Assembly (NCBI GenBank): GCA_910577845.1
Contig: CAJTNA010000003.1
Coordinates: 1-64,000 of the forward strand
Origin: an uncultured Christensenella sp.
Lineage (GTDB): Bacteria > Bacillota > Clostridia > Christensenellales > UBA3700
Direction of reading: 5' to 3'
Length of the DNA stretch: 64,000 bases
Within the stretch, counting starts at the first letter, position 1; every line of letters begins with the position of its first letter. The notes below the pieces were generated by a model that saw only the letters and a program-made list of their open reading frames with translations, did not search any database and had not been told where the DNA came from. Below, piece after piece: positions 19,361 through 27,255 of this stretch. The position numbers and the translations under genes were made by a program.

Positions 19361-19729
19361 TCACAATTCAGAATAGGAGGGAAGCTCACTTCCGCCCCTA
19401 TTCATATAGTTTACTACGCTTTTCATTTTTGTGTTAAACTCATCCATAGTTCGATTGATTATTTTTTCTTCTAGTTTTTGATTATACTCATCAATTTGAT
19501 TTATTTCATCAAGTATTTTATCCACTCTGGTACGTCTGACATATTCAACTGCACGTGCATCAAGTTGTTTGTAAGGCATTACCATTTGAAAGGTAGGATT
19601 TCGCCTTAAACTATGCAATTCTATAACATCTTTTCTTACATTATAATAAAGCCTATAATTATCATCAAGCTCCCTAATCCTTTTGGGAATATCAAAACAA
19701 TTACTGCTAATCAATCTCAACTCGTTCAT
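19361..19729 (-). CDS. Small phage head protein of unknown function
   Basis: 122 residues, charged, with a helical second half (VDKILDEINQIDEYNQKLEEKI). It begins 2 bp after the capsid stop. I recognise no family. Its place between capsid and adaptor suggests a head-completion or capsid-associated role. Confidence 0.6.
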   Translation of the reverse strand: MNELRLISSNCFDIPKRIRELDDNYRLYYNVRKDVIELHSLRRNPTFQMVMPYKQLDARAVEYVRRTRVDKILDEINQIDEYNQKLEEKIINRTMDEFNTKMKSVVNYMNRGGSELPSYSEL

Positions 19730-19731
19730 AA

Positions 19732-20892
19732 TTATTGGAATATGTTATACACTTTTGCTTGTCCGCAAGGTCTATCGCAAACGATATCTGCATATTTTAC
19801 TAAAGTTGCCGTGTAAGTAGGTGTACCAAGTTTTTGTTTAATAACATTACCACTATCACCTTCAATCCAACGCCAATCACATAGTTGATGCATTTTAAAA
19901 TCATTAGTATTCAATATGTACATTGCACCATCCTCTGCAAACCTATCACTATAAAGAGGAAGTCCATTGTATGATATTGCTTTAAAACCACCATCTATAT
20001 TCATATAATCCATATTAATTCTATTATATGACAAGTTTTTAATATATAATCTTTTAACATTATATGCACAAGTAATGAAGTTAATTTCTGAACCAGAATT
20101 ATATTCACAAGTATCTATTGCTTCTTGAATGGCTCCCAACTCAAATGTGCCATCTAAAGACTTCTTATATGGATTAAGCCAATTATTCTCTGACCTTTTC
20201 AAACCATAAATATCTTTATTACCAAAAATAGCACCCAAACCAGTAAGCTCATTGTCTTTTGAGTTTTGTATTGTAAAATAATAACTACCATTTTTGCTAT
20301 CAATTTCTTTATCAATTGTAATCGTCCTGCTTTGTCTATCAACATCAAGAATTCTTGCTTTGGATATTTTAATATTACCAGCAGAATCATACATATCAAC
20401 AAGCATACCAACTCCAAAATTTTGTATATTATTTACCTCAACACTATATGTTGCACCAGCTTCATTTAATGCGATATTTCCTAAAACTCCATCACCATTA
20501 CCATAAAGCATCCTTCCTAAATTGTATTTAGAAGCCTTTAAAAGTCCTTCCATTTCCGCATTTAATAAGTTTACAAATGCACCAACATTGTTTTGTGATG
20601 CTCTTATAGCTTTATCTGAAATTTCAATACTACCATACAAGTTTTTAAGGTCCAACTTAAATTGAGCATAGTTATTACCAGCTGCTGTAGGCAATGTTCC
20701 GCATTCCTCACCTGCACCAACACCACCATTTAAGCCATATGATACAAGTTTAATAATTTCTTTACCCCAAACATCACTGGATGTTTGCTCAATTTTTGCA
20801 AGTAATGGATTAGCTGCAGTATTAAGTTGCTCAGTAACTACACCTAAATATACACTTTTTAACGCTTTATCTGCTGTTTCCAAATTTACCAT
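19732..20892 (-). CDS. Major capsid protein
   Basis: 386 residues with AGGAG upstream. The sequence opens NLETADKALKSVYLGVVTEQLN. It continues with a long low-charge beta-rich body containing GGVGAGEECGTLPTA and LYGSIEISDKAIRAS, and ends CDRPCGQAKVYNIFQ. The size, the scaffold gene just upstream (2-bp gap) and the phrase about selecting helices and strands fit an HK97-fold coat protein. It is present in full, with no internal stop. Confidence 0.8.
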   Translation of the reverse strand: MVNLETADKALKSVYLGVVTEQLNTAANPLLAKIEQTSSDVWGKEIIKLVSYGLNGGVGAGEECGTLPTAAGNNYAQFKLDLKNLYGSIEISDKAIRASQNNVGAFVNLLNAEMEGLLKASKYNLGRMLYGNGDGVLGNIALNEAGATYSVEVNNIQNFGVGMLVDMYDSAGNIKISKARILDVDRQSRTITIDKEIDSKNGSYYFTIQNSKDNELTGLGAIFGNKDIYGLKRSENNWLNPYKKSLDGTFELGAIQEAIDTCEYNSGSEINFITCAYNVKRLYIKNLSYNRINMDYMNIDGGFKAISYNGLPLYSDRFAEDGAMYILNTNDFKMHQLCDWRWIEGDSGNVIKQKLGTPTYTATLVKYADIVCDRPCGQAKVYNIFQ

Positions 20893-20894
20893 TT

Positions 20895-21491
20895 TTAAAA
20901 TCTCCTATTTTCAATAAATTTTCTCGCCATATTTCCCGCCTCAGCAATAGTATGAGGTCTATATGTTGGCGATACATATGAGCTACCGCCTTTTGATAAT
21001 GTTTGCGGTGCTTTAATTGTGGCAAGGCTATCCAAATAATCTGCTATTACTCTACCAACAATTTCACTATTAGAGTAAACATAATTATTCAAAAACTCCT
21101 CATCCTTTATAATATTGCAAGGCTCATTTATTCTACCAACTAATTGTTCTGCAAGTTTTTGACAAAATTCTTCAGTATTAGTGGCAGATTTAAGCTCATC
21201 TGCTAAACTTGTAAGTTTAGGATTAATATTCAACATTTTTTCAATTACTTGCGGATTAATCACCGCTTGATTTTCAAGTTCTTTCATTGCTTGACATTTT
21301 TTTGTAAATTCCTTTTCTAATTGTTGATAACCCTCCAACAAACTTTGAGCAGATTTAAATTTTCCATAAGAGATGTCAGTTTTTTCATTGTCAAGTGTGT
21401 TATTGGTAGCATCAGCTTGCTCACAAAGAGGCTTTTCTACCTCACTCGGTGTTGTAACTTCCATTTGTTCTATAGCATTATTCTCTTGCAT
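20895..21491 (-). CDS. Capsid scaffolding protein
   Basis: 198 residues, acidic and helical, with a coiled-coil region at about 45-85 (SLLEGYQQLEKEFTKKCQAM) and a short basic end (ARKFIENRRF), a common feature of scaffolds that bind coat protein. It overlaps the portal end by 14 bases and has GGAGG upstream. Assignment rests on composition and on its place between portal and capsid. Confidence 0.7.
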   Translation of the reverse strand: MQENNAIEQMEVTTPSEVEKPLCEQADATNNTLDNEKTDISYGKFKSAQSLLEGYQQLEKEFTKKCQAMKELENQAVINPQVIEKMLNINPKLTSLADELKSATNTEEFCQKLAEQLVGRINEPCNIIKDEEFLNNYVYSNSEIVGRVIADYLDSLATIKAPQTLSKGGSSYVSPTYRPHTIAEAGNMARKFIENRRF

Positions 21492-23352
21492 TATTACCCT
21501 CCATTAATAAATTGTCTTCTTGTGATAAGACAGTAAACATTTTGTGTTGTTTAATATGACTATCTAATCTTTCAACTACTTTGCTGTCTTTTTCATTTAT
21601 AATTGCTTTTATATGTTCTTCAATATGCAAATCGTGATTATCATATTCCATTGCATCAATTTGAACATTTTTAATATCAATGTTTTCTTTTTGTGCCTTT
21701 ACTCTGTGACACTCGTTAATATCTTGGGTTGATTCCCAGTTACCAAATCCAAGCATTTCCAACAATTTAAGTCTGTTTCGCTCAGACATCATTCCGCTTG
21801 AATCTTGGAACATACCCATTCTAACTAACTCCATTACCATACTACGTCTGCTTGCTGGAGTTTCATTTAATTCGTTATCTGTATCAAATACCAAATCATC
21901 AGCTGCTAAATCCGAACCCTTGAAATACAATAATTGCACCTCACCATTATCACCAGCAATACGTTTTAATCGTCTTGTTATGGCAAATTGTTTATACAAT
22001 CTTAAAACCAGTTGTCCAATACGTTTTACCGCATTACGTATTGCTTCTGCCGACATAGAAATTCTTGTATCATCTTGCTCTTGTAGCAAACTGATTGCTG
22101 TACCAGAAGTTACATTTGAAGGCAATGATGAACTTCTCATAAATTCACTTACGCCAGTAATATTTACAAAAGTTTCCTCAAGTCTTGCTTCCTCACTATC
22201 AAATTCACTTGGCACACTACCCATATTTAACATACGTGGTGGATTGCAACCTCCACGATAAATCAAAACTTTACCAGGTGACAAGCCCTCTTCCTCTAAA
22301 TTGTCTATATCAACCGAGCCATCTTCAACTGCAAGCACACCCATAGCAATTCGATTCATAAATTCGTGCTTTTTATTTTTTATACCATTGTAAGCCCTTT
22401 GTACTGGAATAATTCTTTCAACAATACTGCTACCATAAAAACAAGTTACATTTTCAAGCGAGGTTTTTCTTGCAAATGGTAAACCATATCCCCCGTCTTG
22501 TTCAGTTTGGTATGGCAGGTCCTCTGCAACCACCAACTTGTTACCAGCAACAATTATATGTCTACCTTTTGGATAATTTTTACTTGGTCTTTCAAACTTT
22601 TCTATAACCAAACAAGAGTTATCTTGTTTTGATGTTGCACACCTTGAGCAACTTGCCGTATAACCTAATCCACCGCTATTTGCAACATTATCAAAAGTAA
22701 ATACTTGCAACGATTGTGCTTCTACATCAATATTCCAAATTTCTTTTACATCATCAACGGAATACACCTTAGCATGATATATGTACTTACAATCCTCAAT
22801 ACTATTATTTGTTATTTTATCTGGAAAAATTTCATAAGGGGGACAAAGTATTATATCTATATCACCTTCCTTGATTAGTTTTTTATTTTTACTTTCTCCT
22901 ATTGCTCTGCCTTTGTTTTCATTCCATACAACTTTAAAAAATACACTTCCACAAATTTCGCTCCAAACATTGCTCTGAGCCAAAATCTCTGATAACTTAT
23001 TTTCCTCTGAAATAGTTTTTAATACACTAGTAGACAATTTAGCAACATTAATATCTGTTTCATCTTGACTAAATGGTCTAACGCTAACATTGGCTTGTAC
23101 TCTACCAAGCTTAGCAAGTCTTGTTTCCAAAATTGGAGCAATATGATTAAAAACTTCCCTTTCTTGCCAAAAGTATTGTTTGCCATAATCTTCTACATCT
23201 CCAACAGGCGAAATCTCACAATACTGGTTTCCTTGTACAAAGTTCATATTCAATCGCCAGCCACTTTCAAGCGACTTTCTTTCCTCACTTATACGTTCAA
23301 AGTCTTTTAAAATCTCATTTACAATATCCTCTTGATATTCTATTACACTCAT
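21478..23352 (-). CDS. Portal protein
   Basis: 624 residues. The N terminus (IVNEILKDFERISEERKSLESGWRLN) and the following GNQYCEI, FNHIAPILETRLAKLGR and SDVWSEICGSVFFK-like phrases match long portals of short-tailed phages (P22 type). Later residues hold the wing and stem helices and a C-terminal helical barrel region (DNHDLHIEEHIKAIIN). The portal forms the dodecameric DNA gate at one capsid vertex and docks the terminase. AAGGAG precedes the ATG, which overlaps the stop of the zinc-ribbon gene by 4 bases. Confidence 0.8.
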   Translation of the reverse strand: MSVIEYQEDIVNEILKDFERISEERKSLESGWRLNMNFVQGNQYCEISPVGDVEDYGKQYFWQEREVFNHIAPILETRLAKLGRVQANVSVRPFSQDETDINVAKLSTSVLKTISEENKLSEILAQSNVWSEICGSVFFKVVWNENKGRAIGESKNKKLIKEGDIDIILCPPYEIFPDKITNNSIEDCKYIYHAKVYSVDDVKEIWNIDVEAQSLQVFTFDNVANSGGLGYTASCSRCATSKQDNSCLVIEKFERPSKNYPKGRHIIVAGNKLVVAEDLPYQTEQDGGYGLPFARKTSLENVTCFYGSSIVERIIPVQRAYNGIKNKKHEFMNRIAMGVLAVEDGSVDIDNLEEEGLSPGKVLIYRGGCNPPRMLNMGSVPSEFDSEEARLEETFVNITGVSEFMRSSSLPSNVTSGTAISLLQEQDDTRISMSAEAIRNAVKRIGQLVLRLYKQFAITRRLKRIAGDNGEVQLLYFKGSDLAADDLVFDTDNELNETPASRRSMVMELVRMGMFQDSSGMMSERNRLKLLEMLGFGNWESTQDINECHRVKAQKENIDIKNVQIDAMEYDNHDLHIEEHIKAIINEKDSKVVERLDSHIKQHKMFTVLSQEDNLLMEGNNARE

Positions 23353-23576
23353 TTTAGTTTTTCTCCTTGCTTTTTAACTGCTTTGTTTATAAGATTAACT
23401 GGGCTTTTAGGCACAAATTCCTTAGACAACAACTCAAAAAGTTGTTTAGCACAATCCTCGCAAATATAGATTTTTCGCTTTGCAAGCACCCCTTGCTCAT
23501 AGATTTCGTAACTTGCATAATTTCTGCACAATCCAAAATCACATCTTACTTTCACATTTAGTTTTGCTAGTTTCAT
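23349..23576 (-). CDS. Small zinc-ribbon protein in phage cassette
   Basis: 75 residues. Cysteines occur as CDFGLC and, about 24 residues on, CEDC, spaced like a four-cysteine zinc site. GGAGG lies upstream. It overlaps the genes on both sides. Small zinc proteins near terminase genes are sometimes packaging or nuclease partners, but the role here is unknown. Confidence 0.65.
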   Translation of the reverse strand: MKLAKLNVKVRCDFGLCRNYASYEIYEQGVLAKRKIYICEDCAKQLFELLSKEFVPKSPVNLINKAVKKQGEKLK

Positions 23577-23874
23577 TTTTATCCTCCATTTTCTTTAATA
23601 ATTTAAGCAATCTGATTTTTTCAGCTTGCAACTCGCTGTCACTCAAATTGTCAAATTCATTGTTTTGCTTGGAAATTTCCAAGTATGTTTTAAGTGCGGT
23701 AACATCTGGTGGTACATTTTTAATAGTAACTTTTCTTTTAATCAACTCTCCACCTTTGTCCTCACTGGCATATTCCTCAACTACCTCTTCCGTTTGATAT
23801 CCCATACCCTTTTTATACAAAATATCAAGCATAATATCTCGTTTATTCTTTTTCTTCTCCATCCAATACCCCAT
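23539..23874 (-). CDS. Small-terminase-like protein lacking an HTH
   Basis: 111 residues, with the ATG one base after the terminase stop; an ATG at 23862 with GGGG upstream is an alternative. The middle, VTIKNVPPDVTALKTYLEIS, resembles the conserved PPDVTA segment of some small terminase subunits, and the end, NLSDSELQAEKIRLLKLLKKM, matches their C-terminal helix. The usual N-terminal DNA-binding helix-turn-helix is missing. A change in DNA recognition, as in gene transfer agents, would fit but is an inference. Confidence 0.55.
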   Translation of the reverse strand: MGYWMEKKKNKRDIMLDILYKKGMGYQTEEVVEEYASEDKGGELIKRKVTIKNVPPDVTALKTYLEISKQNNEFDNLSDSELQAEKIRLLKLLKKMEDKNETSKTKCESKM

Positions 23875-23875
23875 A

Positions 23876-25300
23876 TTACAACTTTCTCAATCGTCTCATA
23901 AGTTTAGATTTATCTTTTTCTATCTCACTTAACTCTCTTATTTTAGCTTCGTTAAGTGATGGTTTTGTCATAATGTAATATCTTAATGCGTCTAAAGTGT
24001 GGTCATCAACTTTCTTAGGGTTATCTCCACTAGACCACCAATATGACTTTAACTCTCTAATTAAATTAACACAATTTTTAAATATAAAAATCTTTTGAGG
24101 GCGAGCCTTTAAATATTCCTTTACCCTTGCAATACCGCTAAACATATCTTTATTGACATTAGGATTAACCAGAATGCCTTTCTCATAAAACAATTCCGCA
24201 ACACTCTTGCTATATGCCAAAGTGTGCTGTTTGCTGGCACTATCAATTAATGCCATTAATCGTCCTTTACTATCTCTATGCCAATTCAATTTATCTGCAA
24301 GCTCAAAAATTTTTTTTGTATGATATTCAATATCTTTGCCAGCCTCATAATGCTCACCAACAACATAAATATTGCTATCATAGTCCACCGCAAAAAACAA
24401 ACACGCAAGCGGATTATTAAGTCCAGGGTCAATAGCTATATTATCTTGCCACTCTTTTGGTATGGTAAATGGTTCAACAATATGAGTATTACTATCAAAC
24501 TCTGGATAAACAAGTCCACAATCATTACTAAAATTGCCAAATCTTCTGCTATCTACTGACTCACTACTCAAAGTCCTAGTTAAAAGTTCCACCTCTTTTT
24601 TATTTAAAAATGGATTATCTGCCCATTCAATATGGATATGCCAAACCTCGGGATTATTAGATTTATTAATATAAATTTCCTCATACACCCAAGTGAGTCC
24701 TTTAAGTGGTGTCATTGTTCCCCAAATTTCACCACACCTATCTAGTACACGCATTACACACTCTTCATAGATGTCATATGGTGGTTCCTCGTCAAACCAA
24801 ACATAATCTAATGAAGTTCCTTGAAACTTTTCTCTACCTTGGTCACAACTTTTAAAAGCTATTTTAGAAAAACCTCCAAAAACATTTTTTAAAACAATAT
24901 GGTCAATTATCCCATATTCTGGTGCACCTTTTCTGCCCGACATCATTACTATGTCCTCAATCCAGTCTGGGTTTAAATAGTGCAAAATTTTTGCTTGTGC
25001 AACATCACGTTGCACCTCATATGACAAGGACACCACCCAGCCAATAGTATTGGGTCTGTTCTGTCTGTAAGGGTGTATACCTCTTGCCCACCAAATGACC
25101 TCTACAGCACCACACTCTGTCTTTCCGCTTCGGTTACCGCCAAATACCCAACGATTGCGTTTTAAACATTTATGAAACTCCATTTGTTTTAAATGAATCT
25201 TTTCACCAGTATTGTACATTTGTAATCGATTTTTATTTTTTCTACGCAATTCCTCTTTTTCAATACTCAAAAGTTGCTTTACAATCTCACTATTCTGCAC
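23876..25300 (-). CDS. Terminase large subunit
   Basis: 474 residues from a GTG at 25300 that lies 10 nt after GGAGG; the ATG at 25345 lacks a site. The ATPase domain has the Walker A GGNRSGKT at about 54-61 and the Walker B VWFDEE. The C-terminal RNase H-like nuclease domain has AIDPGLNNP, LIDSASKQ and DDHTLDALRY, supplying the acidic metal ligands. All catalytic features look intact. The enzyme packages DNA through the portal and cuts it. It is the first gene of the cassette. Confidence 0.88.
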   Translation of the reverse strand: MQNSEIVKQLLSIEKEELRRKNKNRLQMYNTGEKIHLKQMEFHKCLKRNRWVFGGNRSGKTECGAVEVIWWARGIHPYRQNRPNTIGWVVSLSYEVQRDVAQAKILHYLNPDWIEDIVMMSGRKGAPEYGIIDHIVLKNVFGGFSKIAFKSCDQGREKFQGTSLDYVWFDEEPPYDIYEECVMRVLDRCGEIWGTMTPLKGLTWVYEEIYINKSNNPEVWHIHIEWADNPFLNKKEVELLTRTLSSESVDSRRFGNFSNDCGLVYPEFDSNTHIVEPFTIPKEWQDNIAIDPGLNNPLACLFFAVDYDSNIYVVGEHYEAGKDIEYHTKKIFELADKLNWHRDSKGRLMALIDSASKQHTLAYSKSVAELFYEKGILVNPNVNKDMFSGIARVKEYLKARPQKIFIFKNCVNLIRELKSYWWSSGDNPKKVDDHTLDALRYYIMTKPSLNEAKIRELSEIEKDKSKLMRRLRKL

Positions 25301-25437
25301 AAGTAATACGCCTCCTATCACTAATTTAAATGCTTTTTTAGGCAATGCAAGAGTTTTATGACAATTTTATTCAAAATTAGAAAGAATTTTTTCAACATTC
25401 TTGTTATACTATCCCTAATTAAAATATAGGGTGATAT

Positions 25438-26223
25438 ATGAAAACAATCTCTTTAAAAACTTTACTTTTTAACTTAATAATACTGCTTGCAATAACAATT
25501 GAAATACTTTTAACTTGTATACAATTTAGCCATATTTATGCCGATGGACAAATAAAACGATATTACTACATACTGCAAAATACAAGTATGATACTAGATA
25601 GTCAACCATTAAAAGGTAATATCCAGCTAAATGCAAGTTATTATGTTGAGGCAACTGGTAATCCTGATGTAATTATCAATGATATTTCCTATAAAATTGT
25701 AATATATAATGGCATTACTGGACGTGTACAATCTAATGCATTAAGTAAAAAGACTATTGATAATATTCAAACTCCATTCTTTATTAGTAATAGCAAACTA
25801 ACCGCTCAATCACAAGACGAAATACTTATGTTTGATAATATCGTAGACAATAAATCAACCACAACAAAATTAGCAAATAACACAAAGTTAGATTTTATTG
25901 CCTATTCCGAAAGTGGGGAATATATATTGGCTCGCCTTTCAGACAACACTATTGGATTTGTTAAAAAAAATTTTTGTACACCAACAATAATATACAGCCC
26001 TCACCCAAATCCAATAAATCCAGATACTGAAATCAATAACCCCAGCTTAACACCAGATAACCCAACACAAGAAACAAAAACACCAAACAAAGCAACAATC
26101 ACTAGAATAGTGTTAATAATCACACTTTGCGTAGTAGTGGTAATTGTAATTTTCTTATTATTTAAGCCATCTGGCAACAAACACAAACCATCTGCAAAAG
26201 AAAGTGACTTTTATGATTACTAA
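25438..26223 (+). CDS. Small membrane-anchored SH3-type protein
   Basis: 261 residues with AGGG before the ATG. An N-terminal signal or anchor (residues 8-30) is followed by two SH3-like beta modules at about 45-110 and 115-180, a Pro/Asn/Thr-rich linker (about 185-215), a transmembrane helix (IVLIITLCVVVVIVIFLLF) and a short charged tail. The layout copies the C-terminal third of the protein at 5605-8130. It is divergent from the terminase gene, sharing a 137-bp promoter region. Its role is unknown; the position between the regulator and the phage cassette is notable. Confidence 0.75.
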   Translation: MKTISLKTLLFNLIILLAITIEILLTCIQFSHIYADGQIKRYYYILQNTSMILDSQPLKGNIQLNASYYVEATGNPDVIINDISYKIVIYNGITGRVQSNALSKKTIDNIQTPFFISNSKLTAQSQDEILMFDNIVDNKSTTTKLANNTKLDFIAYSESGEYILARLSDNTIGFVKKNFCTPTIIYSPHPNPINPDTEINNPSLTPDNPTQETKTPNKATITRIVLIITLCVVVVIVIFLLFKPSGNKHKPSAKESDFYDY

Positions 26224-26268
26224 AATTAAGTATAATAATTTTTTAATATTATTGAATGTATATCAAAA

Positions 26269-26299
26269 CAAAAAATCAAGCAATTTGCTTGATTTTTTG
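26269..26299. terminator. Bidirectional terminator
   Basis: Perfect 14-bp arms (CAAAAAATCAAGCA and its complement) with a 3-nt loop, between a plus-strand and a minus-strand gene. Confidence 0.9.
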
Positions 26300-26374
26300 T
26301 TCTCTTTCAAGTTGAAAATATAAAATATTGTCATAATAAAATTTATATTAAATCAAATGCTTTTTAAATATATC

Positions 26375-26929
26375 CTATACATCTTGATAAACTTCGGATG
26401 TATAATCTATTTCAAATTCAGTTTTAACAATATCATCACAATATTCTGCTGGTAGTAAAACTGTTTGAGCACATTTTCCATTAACTTTTTTATCCAGTTT
26501 TTTATAAACGGAATTAAAAATGCTATCTGTACCAAACTCCTTTTGTATAATATCACTAGAATATCCAAGTTTGGATAAATTGTAAGCAAAATTAGCTATT
26601 TCTTTATCAAAATTGCGGAATATCTGACGAATATTAATACATTCCATTTGTGCTATTGTCTTAAAAGGTAAGTTGTCTATGTAGTAATAATGTAAAATTT
26701 TTTTGCCTTGTTTAGTTAGCAATCGCAAAGCCTCCTCAACCAACTGCTTTGCAATTTTACAATTGTTTTTTCTTGCCATAAGACACATTAGTTCCTCATA
26801 TAAACTTGCACCGTGACAATATAAAGATTTTGATACAATTCTATCAAATTTGTTATCCGCTATCATAATAAATCTATCAAAATTATTATACATATCCAAT
26901 AAAGTTTTTTGCCATAAAAAATTTTCCAT
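26375..26929 (-). CDS. Sigma-70 region-4-like regulator
   Basis: 184 residues starting at the ATG preceded by AGGAGG (the ATG at 26953 has no site). Residues about 85-120 (LLTKQGKKILHYYYIDNLPF, then KTIAQMECINIRQIFRNFDKE) have the helix-turn-helix pattern of sigma region 4 and of phage late regulators of the ArpU/RinA type. The N-terminal 80 and C-terminal 60 residues are unrecognised. Its promoter lies within a strong dyad. It sits upstream of, and on the same strand as, the phage cassette, so it may control that operon (inference). Confidence 0.6.
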   Translation of the reverse strand: MENFLWQKTLLDMYNNFDRFIMIADNKFDRIVSKSLYCHGASLYEELMCLMARKNNCKIAKQLVEEALRLLTKQGKKILHYYYIDNLPFKTIAQMECINIRQIFRNFDKEIANFAYNLSKLGYSSDIIQKEFGTDSIFNSVYKKLDKKVNGKCAQTVLLPAEYCDDIVKTEFEIDYTSEVYQDV

Positions 26930-26948
26930 ATTAAGCCTCCTATTTATT

Positions 26949-26988
26949 TTCAAAAATATTCAATTATTATATATTGAATATTTTTGAA
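26949..26988. repeat. Perfect 16-bp dyad over the regulator promoter
   Basis: TTCAAAAATATTCAAT (26949-26964) and its exact reverse complement (26973-26988) are separated by 8 bp. One arm fills the -35/-10 spacer, the -10 lies in the centre, and the other arm lies downstream, as expected for a repressor operator. Confidence 0.85.
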
Positions 26989-26994
26989 TGTCAA
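26966..26994 (-). promoter_or_regulatory. Consensus promoter of the sigma-like gene
   Basis: TTGACA (26994-26989), a 17-bp spacer and TATAAT (26971-26966), all perfect, pointing at the ATG at 26929. Confidence 0.85.
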
Positions 26995-27192
26995 GAAAAA
27001 AAACGAGTTTTCCGTTTTTATCAAAATTTGTCAGTATTTATCCATAAAAACTCACTAATTTAATAATACAATAATATTTGATTTCTAAAAGTCTTTTATG
27101 ACAACTTTTTTTAATTTTATTTTTTAAATTAATAATTTTTAACTCTACTTCCATAATATTTCTCCAAGCAAATAAACATATCCCTATAAAAA

Positions 27193-27215
27193 AATGCCTT
27201 TAACTTAAAGGCATT
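27193..27215 (-). terminator. Terminator of the FAD oxidase operon
   Basis: AATGCCTTTAA and TTAAAGGCATT arms followed on the minus strand by a run of T. It lies 40 bp after the oxidase stop. Confidence 0.85.
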
Positions 27216-27255
27216 AAATTATTAAAATTATTTAATTTTTAAAAAGCTACAAATT

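Larger units (their letters stand above)
15652..25300 (-). mobile_element. Phage head-morphogenesis cassette, possibly domesticated
   Basis: Thirteen genes on one strand, mostly overlapping or within 10 bp of each other. The order is terminase large subunit, probable small-terminase-like protein, zinc-ribbon protein, portal, scaffold, major capsid, two head proteins, beta-propeller connector, small sandwich protein, coiled-coil protein, and two holins. Every frame is intact. I find no integrase, excisionase, repressor, replication gene, endolysin, tape measure or tail fibre, and murG lies directly beyond the downstream terminator. The short connector set suggests a short-tailed (podovirus-like) particle. 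It could be a gene-transfer-agent-like system, a satellite, or a prophage remnant. Confidence 0.75.

Noticed and set aside
25301..25345. Terminase start at the upstream ATG
   Set aside because: The GGAGG lies after this ATG and 10 nt before a GTG; the conserved ATPase domain needs no extra residues.
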